The notes: generated by a model not told the origin, from the sequence alone. Shown: positions 12,241 to 24,360, counted from the first letter of the stretch. The stretch: 64,000 nt of DNA from Epiperipatus broadwayi (GCA_028023455.1 JAQFVV010012529.1:3286001-3350000), one strand, 5' to 3'. Numbers and translations: made by a program.

Positions 12241-14011
12241 CTATTTATACCACCCAAGCTTTTACAGGAATGCTTTGGTTCATTTGCCCAGAGGCAGATG
12301 AGACAATTACTAAATTCTTGAGCAAATTACAGTCCATTTTAATAAAAGTAAGATATAAGAAGATGAGGTTCAAATAGCAAAACTTTTAATTAAAGTTTTT
12401 AAATTATAAAAATAAAAACTATGATAAGACAATCTTTTGGTTAATGATAATCAAGCATTTAATTAGTTAAGAAAACTTCACAATGGTTGATTTGAACCTG
12501 CCATCTTGGTTATATCTTCTTTCTTTTACAAAATGAAATTAAATGTAAACAATTTTTACAAAAATGACAAACTTTACAGACAAAAAGATTTCACACAATA
12601 TTCAAACGTATCAAAATCAAAATTATAAAATATTATATAGTAAAGTTTTAACATATTTTAAAATATATATACGTTGCCACATAGTAGGTGATGGCAAGAT
12701 TAGTACATTAAGTATAATTGCTGGGTTTGAACCCTTGTAAATGGTTAGTTTTTTAGGAAGGAAAACATGAAGCTTACTCTGACTACAGAGTGATTGCTTC
12801 AGTAATAGTTCATTAGCAAGTTTGTTTTAAGTTCATTTTAAGTTTGTATTATTATAAAAAGAAGCAAATAAAATGAAAGCTTTTATGAATAATTATTTGT
12901 CAAATCTTATTGTGGATTTTCTATAGTTAGTTCATAATGTAACCATGGCTATAGGTTTTAGTTGAAATTTTTGCCTTATTTTGTTTGCATTTCGCTTTTG
13001 AATATGTAATCATCGCAGTTCAGGAATTTATTCTTTTATCATGTTGTTTTGGGCACTGAAATGCGATATAGATATGACGATTTGGTTTAAAACTTTTTTT
13101 CAGCAGTAGAGTTACTAAGACGGCATCAACAAACGTACATATTGTTTTTAGTCTATGTGCTAATAGATAGAAAAATTATTAAGAATTAAAAAATGGATTG
13201 CAGAATATGTAAAAAAAAAAAAAAAAGAAGAAAGTTGATTGAAATTTGAAACAAATGGAATAATTTAATATTTGAAGATGAGATCAAGGAATAGAGAGGC
13301 TTTTATAAATTATAGTCCAAGACGAAGCTTAGGAATTTAGCTATTGGTTGATGAATAATGATATTTAAACATACATATATATATATATACAGTATTTAAT
13401 CTTGTAAGGAAGCAACAATTAAATATATAGCAGTGAGAATATATAATAATTATATCTGGAATAATAATCTTTATATATATATACTATAAGAATCTTTTGC
13501 AAATCAGCTTTTTTAAAAGTCATTTTGATAAACTTATAAACAAATATCTTCTTGTATTAATTATAAATTAGATGAAAAAGTGTATAAAATATATACATTG
13601 CAACAGAATAGGAAAAGTACAGGAATCTCTGAAAGAGGAAATCTGAGAAGGGCACTGCTTCTCTTTTCAACTATACTTCTTTTAAAATAAGGATTTTCCA
13701 AATAGTTTTCTATTTGTACACAAGATAACAATCAACTTTACATGATTTTAAAAATCAATAGGAAACTATATTTAAATACTTAAATAAATAATATTTATTA
13801 ATAAAGTTAAAATAATTGATAATGGAGCATTAAGACAACTTAAACATCAAAGTTTATTAGCAGCATTTGTTTATTTAAAATTAAGTTTAAAGATAGTAAA
13901 CTGAATAAATATCAAAAATCAAAAAAGAATTGTTATAATGAAATTTATTAATTTTCTTGTCATGAACATTTTTGGAATTGTGTAATTCTTACATGCTATT
14001 AATAACATATA
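12241..14011. other. AT-rich DNA between inverted arms
   Basis: A B-box-like GGGTTTGAACCC at about 12723-12734 suggests a decayed tRNA-derived SINE. A 15-nt A-run at about 13210 and a (TA)n at 13374-13389 are also present. Otherwise no gene or repeat was recognised. Confidence 0.4.
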
Positions 14012-14888
14012 TACCTGGGTCTCTTTTTACGCGGACTTATTTAACATGATTTTGAAGTTACGCGATTCGTGTTTCACCGGAAGTCGATTTCCAATAATGC
14101 GCTATTACTTTAAATAATAAATTTCATGCACTTACGTTATATTGAAAGTAATAGCACATTATTGGAATTCGACTTTCATCTTAGTAATTTCAATATTTTC
14201 AGTGCTTTATAATAGTAAGATTTTATGCAATAATGAAATTAAAATCATGATTTCCACATTTTATGTATACACATATTAAATTTTACAAGATTATAATGTA
14301 AATTTGTTCAAACATTGTGTGTGTTAATTTTGCATTTTAAATCATATTCTGTTTTTGCTTTTTAAAAAAGAACGTAATCAATTATTATTTTCTTATTAAT
14401 GAGACACTAGTCATTAACGTGCTCTTAAATTTCAACGAGAGCTAAATGGTTGTATGTCTGGATATCGTGAGCTTCGTAAACAATTAATAACATCATTGTC
14501 TCAAAGATTAATTACTAATTACGTTGTCACCAGAAAATCATAATAATTAAAACGTGTATAAAAAAATGTAAATTACTGAGCTGTAAATTATACATAAAAA
14601 TATATTATTTTGAATAAAATTAAATATTATAGTTAAAAAAAGTTTGTCTTGTATCAATTTTTTTCAAATTTGAAATTTTTTATTAGTCATATTTTATTTC
14701 CTTATTTTTTTTTTTTTGGCGCGAATTTAAAGTAATTTTACATTGGTGCTTTGCTTTTACATGAATTTTGAAAAATCACAGACCGCATCCCCCCCTTTTC
14801 AATGTAAGTTACGTCTATTTTTGCGCGATTTCGTTTGCGCGTGTTTTCTGAGGAACCTATCTATCTCGTAAAACGAGACCCAGGTGTA
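14012..14888. mobile_element. Tigger/pogo-like non-autonomous element, copy 1
   Basis: An 877-bp element bounded by inverted ends TACCTGGGTCTCTTTTTACG and its partner at the right end, CGTAAAACGAGACCCAGGTGTA, each ending in TA. Subterminal GCGCGATTTCG-type words recur inside both ends. Copies at 22720-23588 and 38593-39791 are collinear, differing by point changes. No transposase ORF remains in this copy. The TA flank and the TACGCGA-type subterminal words point to the Tigger/pogo group of Tc1/mariner; this is inference from the termini. Confidence 0.8.
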
Positions 14889-14934
14889 GTTAGTATTACA
14901 TTCAAATAAAGATCATTTCAATTTTTAAAATATG

Positions 14935-15085
14935 TGTACAAAAAATAAACAGAATGAATGAAAAATAATGAAAGTTATCTTGATTTAATTTTATAATAAT
15001 TATTACTAATAATTTAATTAAGTTAATCATCGTTATTATAGTGGCTGGTATATATTAGATTTGAGTTATATTTAATTAAATCATA
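14935..15085 (-). repeat. Extra partial copy of the inverted arm
   Basis: About 150 bp here (AACAGAATGAATGAAAAATA to TTTAATTAAATCATAG) is a direct near-copy of 15340-15480. The inner part of the right arm of the long inverted repeat is therefore present twice in a row. Confidence 0.8.
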
Positions 15086-15375
15086 GTAGTTCGTGCAATA
15101 TTTAAGAATTAATCCTCTTGTATTCATTTTTTTTGTTACTCATCTCTAATGTGGATTTGTTTTGTCTTTATGCCTACAACTGCTATTCAGTAACGTAATT
15201 TATTAGTGTAATAAATTCAATTTTTTATCTGATATAAAATATATGTAAAAAATATTGTATGCTATTTTTTCAGATTGTTACAATTTCAACACTTAAAAAA
15301 AGCATAGAAAAGCAGAGATATAAACATTGTTAGAAACAATAACTAGAATGAATGAAAAATAATGAAAGTTATCTT

Positions 15376-15735
15376 CCTGATTTAATTTTATAATAATTAT
15401 TACTAATACTTTAATTAAGTTTATTATTGTTATTATATGGCTGGTATATATTAGATTTGAGTTATATTTAATTAAATCCATTAAAAAATAAATAAATATG
15501 AAACAAAATATCTTGGAAAAAAAAAAGGCAATAAAAAATGTATTTTATTCGTTACACTATTAAAAAAAAGTTAGACCACACATAGTAATGAAATTACTCA
15601 AAAATAAATTGAAAAATGTGGACTTCTTTCAATAGATTTCAATAAAATCTGTGTTGAAACAAAAATATTTTGTAATAGTATTTTTGTATGTATACATTCA
15701 GAAATAATATATGAAAAAATAATTTTAAAAACAAT
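15376..15735 (-). repeat. Right arm of long inverted terminal repeat
   Basis: Reverse complement of 11600-12002, with an internal deletion of about 30 bp and scattered substitutions. Together the two arms enclose roughly 3.4 kb. Short frames over it (for example 15293-15481 and 15639-15842) are shadows of AT-rich repeat DNA. Confidence 0.85.
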
Positions 15736-15859
15736 AAATTATTTAAAATGTTAATTTTGTCCCTGAAATATACTATTTTCAAATATATTGGCAAATTGTA
15801 CATTAATGACATCTTATCATCATCAATAGTATTCTGCTTCATGTAAAAGTCCAGAGAGT

Positions 15860-17560
15860 AATCATATCATCAATTCATTCATTTTTTCCACTACATTCTC
15901 TTTATTGCCCAGCTCTTCGATTCCATGTAACTCTTCCTATTTCTTATATCATCCAATAATGTTAATCTCTTCTTCTTGATTCTACTCATTATTCTCTCCA
16001 AAACATGTTAAATTAAACTATATTTTTTTTAAAATATATGTCCAATCAAATTTCTCATTCTCTTTATAATTCCTTAATCAAATTTCTTTTTTAATTTACT
16101 CTTTTCAAACCTTTTGTTATTTTGTTCATCCAACTGACTTATTCCATTCTTCTCCATGTCCACATCTCAAAAACTTCCAATATGTTCATAATTTCATTAC
16201 TCATTGTCCACATTTTACAACAATACATACCACATGTAGCGTTTAATTAATCTTTTTCTTAATTCACTCTTCAAAAGTCCACAAAATATTTTCTTTCTCT
16301 TAATAAATGCCTCCTTTGCCAATGCTATTCTTTTAACTTCATCTTCACTTCTTCCATTCTCAATCAACCAACTACCCAAATATCTAAATCCCTTTACCTG
16401 TTGAACTATGTTATCATGGATTTCAATTTGAAGTCTTTTTGCATTCCTCCCTATCCATAAACACTTAATTTAATCTTCAAGACATTTTTCATCCTCAATT
16501 CATCTGCAAATCTTATACATTTTATTAATTTTACCTCCAACATTTGCTCTTCCACAGTATAAATAATTATTTAATATATCTTCTACATAAATATTAAAAG
16601 AACAGGTGACATACTGCATCTTTGCCTAACTCCTCTTTCTGTATTCACTTCAGTCTCAATTCTCTAGTTTAATTCGTATCCTTTGCCTAATGTACATATT
16701 CAAAATCAATCTTATCTCTCCAAAACATTCTCTTATTTTTTAAGATAGTCATAAGTTCATTTCAGATTACAAATCCACAAAACATATATCAATTCCATTA
16801 TCTTTTTCAATATATATCTGCAATTAATTGTTCTAACAACACCAATAGCATTTCTTGTATTCTCTCTCTGAAAACCAAACTGTTCTCTACCTTTCCATAA
16901 GAGTTAAAATCCTCAATAAAACTTTAGAAGCATGAGATAACAAACTTATTGTCCTGCAGTCATCACATTTAACAGCCTTTTTAGCAAATTGGAATTATTA
17001 CAGTCCTTAAAAATTCTTCAGGCCGAGCTTAGATTATTACATATCAAATTACAAAGTCCAACTATTTCTTTCATAGTAATTTCTCACCATTTATTTCAAA
17101 AATTCTATAGGTATTGCATCAAATCCAACAGCCTTACTATTCTTCATTTGTGCAATTGACTTTATTATTTTGTCTGGTTATGTGTACATACCTTACTTCA
17201 ATATCTTCATTTTCAAGTTCATAATTAATTAAATTATTTTCTTTTTTAAATAGACACTAAAGATATTCTTTCCATTTTTTAATATATGCTATCAGTTAAT
17301 CTTGATTCTTATTTCCAATTTCACTTGTTAACCATGTCTTTTTCTTTCAAGTAGCATTTCTAATTCTATCAAATACCAGATCATATCTTTTCACCACTTG
17401 AAACATTTCTATCTCTACATTCTTGTTCTATTCGTTTTTCTTATGCTAAATCTGTTTCTCTTCTTAACTCATTATCAGTTTTTCTATATGCTCTTTGCCC
17501 TTCCTCAGTATTGACATTCTTCATCTTTCTCCATACTTCCATGAGTGTATGGAGTGATCA
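15860..17560 (-). pseudogene. Decayed LINE (linker to RT C-terminal region)
   Basis: The minus strand encodes a badly damaged non-LTR retrotransposon reading from about 17560 down. The segment before RT is recognisable near 17440-17540 as MKNVNTEEGQRAYRKTDNEL. It is followed by SKAVGFDAIPIEFLK at about 17100-17160 (the family's S-x-x-A-x-G-x-D-x-I-P motif) and by AVKCDDCRTISLLSHASKVLLRIL at about 16900-16980, abbreviated here to its key CR-x-I-SLL-x-H-x-SK. The C-terminal VKGFRYLGSWLIENGRSEDE block lies at about 16320-16410, then VKRIALAKEAFIKRKK and LLKSEL. The family is the RTE/Jockey-like endonuclease-RT group. Many stops and frame changes make it a fossil. It is not the same subfamily as the copy at 52-55 kb. 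Confidence 0.8.
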
Positions 17561-17579
17561 CTTGTATATTTATGATTTG

Positions 17580-17762
17580 TGCAATTTTGTAGTTGTGTAT
17601 TTCAGTGATAAAATGTCCTATTTCATATTTTTTCAAAAAATCTGGTAAGTAGACGGATTTATTATGCAATTTAAGCTTGTTTATGACGTATAATTTTTCT
17701 GCGGCATCGGCATAGGTTAAGAAAATTATTTTAATTATAATTAGTGCACTTAAGAGTTTCAT
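17580..17762 (-). CDS. Hypothetical short ORF with signal-peptide-like start
   Basis: A minus-strand frame starts MKLLSALIIIKIIFLTYADA, which has the pattern of a secretion signal with an A-x-A-like cleavage site. About 40 residues follow (EKLYVINKLKLHNKSVYLPD onward). The frame then runs without a stop into the fossil LINE and ends at 17505. I recognise no family. In AT-rich DNA, hydrophobic starts like this arise by chance, so this may not be a gene. Confidence 0.2.
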
Positions 17763-18183
17763 GTTTTTTTTTAAACAATTATATAAAAACTTTTGAAAAT
17801 AAAACTGGAAAGCATTTTCTTGATTTTGATTATGTTGTTTCTATTTTTGGTAGTAAATAATAGATTAAGAATTATCAGAAAAATATCAATCAAAAATAAA
17901 TATAGTCCAAAATTGATTTTACTTATTCTAAATTGTTCTTATTCTTATTTTATTTTGAGAAGCCCTGTTTTTTCAATAATTTGTTGAGCCATTTTTAAAT
18001 CTTTTGAAACAAGAGTAAAGTATTTGTACATTTTTATTTTAATTAATTACTTAGGTATTTTGTTTGAATTTCAGATTTTGGAAGTAAAATTTATTTAAAA
18101 TGTTAAAATGACCTTAGAAAATATCAAAAAACCAAAATAATAACAAGAAAATAAAAGCTTTCAGAAAGAATGGATAGGAAAAT
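17763..18183. other. AT-rich DNA, no gene seen
   Basis: A 64-codon hydrophobic frame at 17793-17987 (+) has no support. No other signal. Confidence 0.4.
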
Positions 18184-20020
18184 TTGCTTTTATTAACAAT
18201 AATGGAAAGTCATTGTCTTATTTATAAAGTTAGAATTGGAAACTACAAAGTAAGCAATTTACATCAACATTATGAAGTAAAATCATCATCTTACCCTACA
18301 TTTCAACTCGATATCCACACAATTCAAAATTGCAAACAAAGAAACTTTAAGTCATTGCAAGCAGATCTTCATAAGCAACAAGAACTCTTCTTTTAGTTGA
18401 GAAGATGACAGAGCCAACAAACCTAGTTTTTTGGTAGCTTGGCATACTGCTCATACCAAATGTCTGTAAGAAGAAGAATTTATTAAAAGAAACTTGGAAG
18501 AAGTAGTATAAGTTTTAGGTTCAGATAATACAAAACTGCACAAACTGATCGCACAAGTTCCTATGTCACGTCCTACAACTGAGTGTCATATTAGTGTAAT
18601 TAGTAAAAGTGTTGAAATAGTTTGATATGTGATTTGAAAAATTGTACAGCATTCAGTTTAGCTCTCATCAAGTCTACGGAAATTCAGGATGTTTCACAAG
18701 TGACTGTTTTTGACCATTATGTATCTGCAGATGTAAATGTGAAGAAAAAAATGTTGGACCTACAAGCTCTTACCAGAAACAACTCACAGTATTGACTAAA
18801 AAATGTACTTGAGGTAATGGATAGGTTTGAATTGCCTTGTGATAAACTTGTAAATATTGAAACTGACAGAACCCCTGCAATGATAGACCTTATTGGTCTT
18901 TTAAACAATGATTCTAAGATTCCATGTTTTGTATCTCTTCACTGCATATTCCACTGTGAGCCTCTCATATAGCAAAGTACTTAAAATATGAAAATGTATG
19001 GAAGATTGTTTTGCAGAATGTGAATTTAATTAGAACAAATGCCAAAACACACTGTCAATTTAAGAACTTTTTAGAAGAGTTAAATAATGTGAATTACCCA
19101 ATGATCTCCTTATTGTCTGCTATAAGATGGCTGTCAATTTACAATATTTTGAGCCATTTTGTGGAACTCCTAAATCCTATAATAACATTTTAAAAAATTA
19201 AATGAAAAAAATACCCAAAATTAGAAAATGAACAATGATAAAGTCTCCATACAATAATGCTGTTCATGTGTTGTTTAATGGTTTAATTAGAAAATGAAAT
19301 TTGGCTTTCAGAATTAATGTTCATTACAGTCATTATGGAACAATTGCAAACAATTTGATTTTACAAGGAAAGGGAAAAATGATTAGTGATTTTGCAACAA
19401 ACTATATTTAGTTTTGAAGCTAAATTTCTGCTTTTTTGCATAATCTTAAGACCAGAATATTTAATCTAATATAATTAATATCAAAGAAGAAAAATTAGAC
19501 ATATATAAAGAAAAATTTGAAGGATTACAAACAGATTTTAAATGTAGGTTTGAAGATTTGAAAAGTTTTAATCTACATTTACATATTTTGTGAACACATT
19601 TATTTGTGATATTATTGAAAATGGATTTTCAATTTCTGAAATGATACTTGTCGAAAAGTGGCTGGGTATTGGAGTTATTAGATGCATTACAAATCTAGTT
19701 CTCTAATTGAATTTTGGAAACTTATGCCAGAATCAAAACATCCACATTTAAATAAAGCTGCTTGTCATCTAATTTCAATTTTTGGTACAACATATGGCTG
19801 TGAATCGTTGTACTCCATAATAAAGTTTGTCAAGTCAAAATATCATTCACAGTTGACTAATCATTATCACAGAATTGCTGTGACTTTTTAACAAATTATA
19901 TACCATATTAAGTTAAATAAAATTTGTATTTATTTTTGTGTACTTAAATAACATGACGTGGCTCTTTACAATATATGAAAAACCAGCATGCGGCTCTCAT
20001 TGAACTCATATATGACATAC
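18184..20020 (+). pseudogene. Broken hAT transposase (GTF2IRD2/ZBED-like)
   Basis: A multi-frame fossil of a hAT superfamily transposase of the type found in GTF2IRD2 and many invertebrate genomes. A BED-finger-like start reads SHCLIYKVRIGNYKVSNLHQ then HYEVKSS (18208-18280). After a gap come LALIKSTEIQDVSQVTVFDH (18660-18720), KKKMLDLQALTRNNSQY and VLEVMDRFELPCDKLVNIET with DRTPAM (18745-18885), and LLNNDSKIPCFVSLHCIFHC (18896-18956; the conserved H-C-x-x-H region). NLIRTNAKTHCQFKNFLEEL (19023-19082), RWLSIYNILSHFVELLNPII (19127-19187) and a C-terminal ITNLVL-like dimerisation region to 19891 follow. At least five frame changes or stops are present. Subterminal GTGGCTCTTTACAATAT and GCGGCTCTCATTG (19955-20005) resemble hAT 3' ends. 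Non-functional. Confidence 0.88.
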
Positions 20021-20758
20021 TCCTATTATAGATAATAAAAATAAATATTTTTATAACTTTATCACTAAAAAAATCTTAATAAAGCAACACTATGATTGAA
20101 TGCATGCAACTTTAGATTACATATAAAAGATAATTTAACGTTAAATATATATAGCAGTTTCACTTTATATTTGCACACATTATGTAAACACACTATAAAT
20201 TTCTTTAGAACATCGTAAGTTCACAATAATAATCTTCAAGATTATTATTGTTAATTTATGATGTTTCAATTTTTTTTAATTAACATCTGCAATGAAACAA
20301 CATTAATTTTCTTCTTGTTTTTTATTTATAAAAAGAAAAGCAGAAAAGTATAATTTTTTTGAATTGTTTATAAAAGTAGATAAAGTCTATCAAGCATTAT
20401 GTTATATGGCTTCTGATATAATAATAATTAGGAATGGATTTTTTGTTTTATAAATTACTTTCAAAGAGAGATAAATAAGAATTTAATGAAATAATTTTTC
20501 TAAATAATTAATAATTAATTAAACTAAGATTAATTTGAATAAATAATTTAGTTCTAGTAATAACTTTTTCAGTGCATATTTATAGAAATATGAATTTTAC
20601 AAAATTTCTTTTTATTATCATCTCTTGTGATATTTTTGGAACTTTGTTCAAGATATTTTTTTTTTTTTTTTTTTAAAAAAACTTTAACTTTATTTTGTTA
20701 AACATTGCACTGTGTGACTATATTAATATCTGCCTTTTTTTTATTATCTATCTTGAAG
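20021..20758. other. Intron DNA upstream of PAK exon
   Basis: AT-rich with a long T-run (20659-20674) and polypyrimidine stretch (20735-20755) leading to the acceptor at 20757-20758. No other feature. Confidence 0.6.
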
Positions 20759-20869
20759 ATGCCAGATGAAAGGCTATTTTCTAAGAACAGTTCTCACTCT
20801 GTAGAAATTAAATCCCCTACTATCAAACCTTTGCATGGTCCCGAACAACAGCGACTTTCGCATGAACAG
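20759..20869 (+). CDS. Group II PAK kinase, linker exon before the kinase domain
   Basis: Internal coding exon of a PAK4/5/6/7-type serine/threonine kinase, an effector of Cdc42/Rac that acts on cytoskeleton and adhesion. The exon has 37 codons, starting MPDERLF and ending RLSHEQ. The SHEQ end followed by FRSALQ in the next exon is the conserved group II PAK linker just ahead of the catalytic domain. It is bounded by an AG acceptor (cttgaag) after a T-rich tract and a GTAATC donor, and both borders are phase 0. The ATG at the exon start follows the acceptor directly and is read here as an internal methionine, not the initiator. The region is serine/proline-rich and probably disordered. No upstream exon with a CRIB domain was found in the preceding 20.7 kb, so the N-terminus is probably outside the window. 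The kinase identity rests mainly on the next two exons; this one is supported by frame and the SHEQ linker. Confidence 0.85.
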
Positions 20870-21140
20870 GTAATCTTATCAATTTTATAAATTCATTTAA
20901 TATTTTTGAAGTGATGTGCTTATTAATTTACTTAGCACAGATAATGGATGTGTAAATATTTACAGCATAATGGTTGATTGTAAAAAAATCTTATTTTTGC
21001 ATGGAATAAAATAACCTATTAATTTTTTTTTGTTCTTTTGCTGTTTGTTATTAATAACTAATATTTTAATTTTTTTTTTGGTTTTATATATTTTTAAAAT
21101 AGTAATATTTTGAAAAATTCTTAAGATAATTGACACTAAA

Positions 21141-21270
21141 TGTAATAAATTAAAGGCAATATTAATACTTCTTCATATATGGAGAAAACATTGATAATAT
21201 TAAAATTGTATTTAATATTAATGTTTTCTCTCTATACAAAGAGATATTAATATTGCTTTTAATTTATTAT
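21141..21270. repeat. Palindrome, about 56-bp arms
   Basis: AATAAATTAAAGGCAATATT through GGAGAAAACATTGATAATAT is repeated inverted as ATATTAATGTTTTCTCTCTA through TTGCTTTTAATTTATTA. A small foldback/MITE-like structure in the first PAK intron. Confidence 0.85.
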
Positions 21271-21529
21271 TATCTTCTGATATCAAAGTTACATAATGAA
21301 TCTTGAATCAAGATTTTATAAAAAAATTTTATGGATCTAGAAAACAATTTCAAGCTATACTTCGATTACAGCAATCTTTATCAAAATTGTCTTTGAAGAT
21401 ATAAAACATGTTTTTTTAACAAATGACTTGATTATAGATATATCCAGTAGATATCAAATGAATGACAAAATAAGTTATACAAATTTATTACTAAAAGATT
21501 AATTCTTCTGTTAAAGAAAAAATCGAAAA

Positions 21530-21619
21530 TGGTCAGCACAGCTGCCTTACAAGCAGTTGTCTCGGGTTTGCGGGTTCGCTTCTTAGCAAATACTTTGACA
21601 AAAAAAAAAAAAAAAAAGC
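21530..21619 (+). repeat. tRNA-derived retroposon with poly(A)
   Basis: A tRNA-like segment: anticodon arm GCTGC-CTTACAA-GCAGT (loop reads TAC, valine-like), then a B-box-like GCGGGTTCGCTTC, followed within 25 bp by a run of about 18 A. The 3' homopolymer indicates LINE-mediated retroposition. It is too diverged to be a working tRNA gene. Confidence 0.6.
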
Positions 21620-22499
21620 AATTTGTTAAAAAAATAAATTGTCTTCATTGTTTTATTTTTCATGTGTATTTATATATATATAAGTAAAGTAAAACATGTT
21701 TTTTTTTTATTTTTGAAATAAATAACCATTGGAGGAGCATTTCCAATAATCTCTTATAGAGGAACAGTGAAGAAAAAAGTAGTATTTGCAAAGTTTGTTA
21801 GTTGTAGAGTTGAAGAATTTTCCATCCTTGTTTCATGTTATAACTAACAATACTTAAATAATCATGATTAGATGGCTGCTCAAGAGAAAAGTATTATATC
21901 CTTCTATTTATTTATATGGTGAACAAAAATAATATTTGTTTGCCTCAAAAAAAAAAAAATTTTTTTTTTTAATGGTAGCAATAAATTTTTGATACATAAT
22001 AAAACAAATGCATAATTTTTTAATAATATAATTTATTAAAGTTACATTTTTAATTTTTATTCTTTGCATGGCTTTTTGTATGACATGATTTATTTGAGAA
22101 ATGCCATACTTCAGTTGCATTTTCTCTAGAAATAAAATATGAAAAATTAAATCTTTAATCATATCAGATCAATGTCTATGTACTTGCCTTTTCTTTTTTT
22201 TATATAGACACTTCCCACATTAAATCTAAGCTTACAAAAACTAGCCTATTCAAATAATGGTATTTACAATGTATTGGAAATAAAAAAGAATTGAAAAAGA
22301 TAGTTTTTCTGAATTTGTTTAATAAAAAATGAGAAATGAATATGAATTATTATAATTCTTTTTTTTAATCTTGATTCCTGATCTTTTTGCTCCTAGAGAT
22401 GGGAATGGGAGATTCTTTTAAAAAATTTATTTTCTCTTGCCTGCTATTCATTAGAAAATGGACTGGGTGGCCTTTTTAAAAAATATTTTGAAACCCTTA
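21620..22499. other. Intron DNA, no gene seen
   Basis: An 84-codon minus frame at 21908-22162 shows no domain. Homopolymer A and T runs at 21948-21970. Nothing else. Confidence 0.45.
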
Positions 22500-22507
22500 A
22501 TCTAGAG
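22500..22507. repeat. hAT target site duplication, left
   Basis: ATCTAGAG, matched at 24353-24360 by ATCTAGAA (7 of 8 identical). An 8-bp duplication is the hallmark of hAT insertion. Confidence 0.7.
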
Positions 22508-22719
22508 TAGAGGTGGGGAATCTTTGCCTCATGGGCCAACTCCAGGTTTCAAAAAGCTCTCAATCTGACCCACGGACATTTTCAAAAGCGTATCTAAAAT
22601 GACTCTATATAACAAACTTCTATTTAAACATGTATGTAGTGCAAATATTGAATTAAGAGTTAAGTAAAATAAAATATTTGTTACTTTCTTAACTACGTAT
22701 TTTTCTCCAATCTTTATAG

Positions 22720-23588
22720 TACACCTGGGTCTCTTTTTAGGCGGATTTATTTAACACGATTTTGAAGTTACGCTTTCACCAGAAGTCTATTTCCGATAAT
22801 GTGCTATTACTTTAAATAATAAATTTCGCGCACTTACGTTATATTGAAAGTAATAGCACATTATTGGAATTCGACTTTCATCTTAGTAATTTCAATATTT
22901 TCAGTGCTTTATAATAGTAAGATTTTATGCAATAATGAAATTAAAATCATGATTTCCACATTTTGTGTATACACATATTAAATTTTACAAGATTATAATG
23001 TAAATTTGTTCAAACATTGTGCGTGTTAATTTTGCATTTTAAATCACATTCTGTTTTTGCTTTTTAAAAAAGAACGTAATCAATTATTATTTTTTTATTA
23101 ATGACACTAATCATTAACGTGCTCTTAAATTCCAACGAGAGCTAAATGTTTGTATGTCTGGATATCACGAGCTTCGTAAACAATTAATAAAATCATTGTC
23201 TCAAAGATTAATTACTAATTACGTTGTCACCAGAAAATCATAATAATTAAAACGTGTATAAAAAAATGTAAATTACTGTACTGTAAATTATGCATAAAAA
23301 TATATTATTTTGAATAAAATTAAATATTATAGTTTAAAAAAGTTTGTCTTGTATCAATTTTTTTCAAATTTGAAATTTTTTATTAGTCATATTTTATTTC
23401 CTTATTTTTTTTTTTTTGCGCGAATTTTAAAGTAATTTTACGTTGGTGCTTTGCTTTTACGCGAATTTTGAAAAATCACAGACCGCACCCCCCCTTTTTC
23501 AATGTAAGTTACATCTATTTTTGCGCGATTTCGTTTGCGCATGTTTTCTGAGGAACCTATCTATCTCGTAAAACAAGACCCAGGTGTA
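22720..23588. mobile_element. Tigger/pogo-like non-autonomous element, copy 2
   Basis: Termini TACACCTGGGTCTCTTTTT and GTAAAACAAGACCCAGGTGTA, flanked by TA. It is collinear with 14012-14888 at visibly high identity over its whole length (for example both carry ATTAATTACTAATTACGTTG). It is inserted inside the hAT element and is therefore younger than it. Confidence 0.88.
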
Positions 23589-23823
23589 ATTCATTCTATC
23601 AGAGCTACAATATTCCAACAAATTATGTATATTGTTTGGTCTATCTGATTACAGATTTAATCTACAAAGCTAGAATATTTTGTTTGTTTTATAAATCATT
23701 TTTGCAGATGAACATATATTAGCAGAAATAAAACTAGAATTTTACTTCATTTTATTATTATTATTATTATTATCTATTTAATTTTTTATTATTAGGATGG
23801 TTACATTAAGATAAGAAAAATTG

Positions 23824-24060
23824 ATTAAAAAAATCATGCATTTCAAAAGTAATGGTGCGACACATATTTTTTTTATAGAAAGAAATAGTAAATCGGTGGG
23901 CCTAATATGTCTGGAAAGTATTTCAGTTAATAAAGAACACAATATTAAGAAGCATTATTTATCAAAACATTTTGATTACAACAAAATTTGTGGAAGAATA
24001 AAATAGAAAATTTGAAAAAGAGCTTCATCAAGTAGCTGACATGTTTTACAAAAAGTACAA
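23824..24060 (+). pseudogene. hAT BED-finger remnant
   Basis: A + frame reads HIFFIERNSKSVGLICLESI then SVNKEHNIKKHYLSKHFDYN (about 23858-23980). The C-x-x-C pair is degraded to G-L-I-C, while the H-x-x-x-x-H part is intact. This is the BED-like zinc finger near the N-terminus of ZBED/GTF2IRD2-type hAT transposases. The frame stops at 24004. A short frameshifted continuation is visible to about 24060 and nothing recognisable follows. Confidence 0.75.
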
Positions 24061-24352
24061 ATAAGACAGAAAATTTTGTGAAAACAATTCAAAATCATTT
24101 CCGGAAAGGAGTTTATAAAAGACTGTATCCTAATTTCCATAGAATTAATTTACCCAGAACATAAAAAGAATTTTTTGAATATAAATATGTCAAAAACAGA
24201 TATAAGGCAAAATTGACAATATAATATTAAATGTGGAACAATCATTAATAATAATATTACTTTATTTTTAATTCACAAAAAAAATATGGCCCGCATTAAA
24301 AAAGAGAAAGTTGAAATTAGGCCATTAGTTGAAACAATGTTCCCCATCCCTG

Positions 24353-24360
24353 ATCTAGAA
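24353..24360. repeat. hAT target site duplication, right
   Basis: ATCTAGAA, partner of 22500-22507. Confidence 0.7.

Larger units (their letters stand above)
22508..24352 (+). mobile_element. hAT element with nested Tigger-like insertion
   Basis: Inverted ends TAGAGGTGGGGAATCTTTGCC at the left and, read inward from the right, CAGGGATGGGGAACATTG. Both are flanked by the 8-bp duplication. Without the nested copy (22720-23588) it is about 0.98 kb, too short for a full transposase. A BED-finger-type remnant lies near the right end. It is a deletion derivative of an autonomous hAT related to ZBED-like elements, probably immobile. Confidence 0.82.

Noticed and set aside
18184-20020. Host GTF2IRD2-like gene
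   Set aside because: All recognisable parts are transposase, with many stops and frame changes and hAT-type 3' sequence; this is a fossil transposon.
20759-20890. ATG at 20759 as the start of a small gene
   Set aside because: It follows a splice acceptor directly, and the frame joins perfectly to the next PAK exon. The apparent extension to 20890 reads through the GTAATC donor.
21530-21600. Functional tRNA-Val gene
   Set aside because: Acceptor and T stems do not pair properly and a poly(A) run follows, indicating a retroposed copy.
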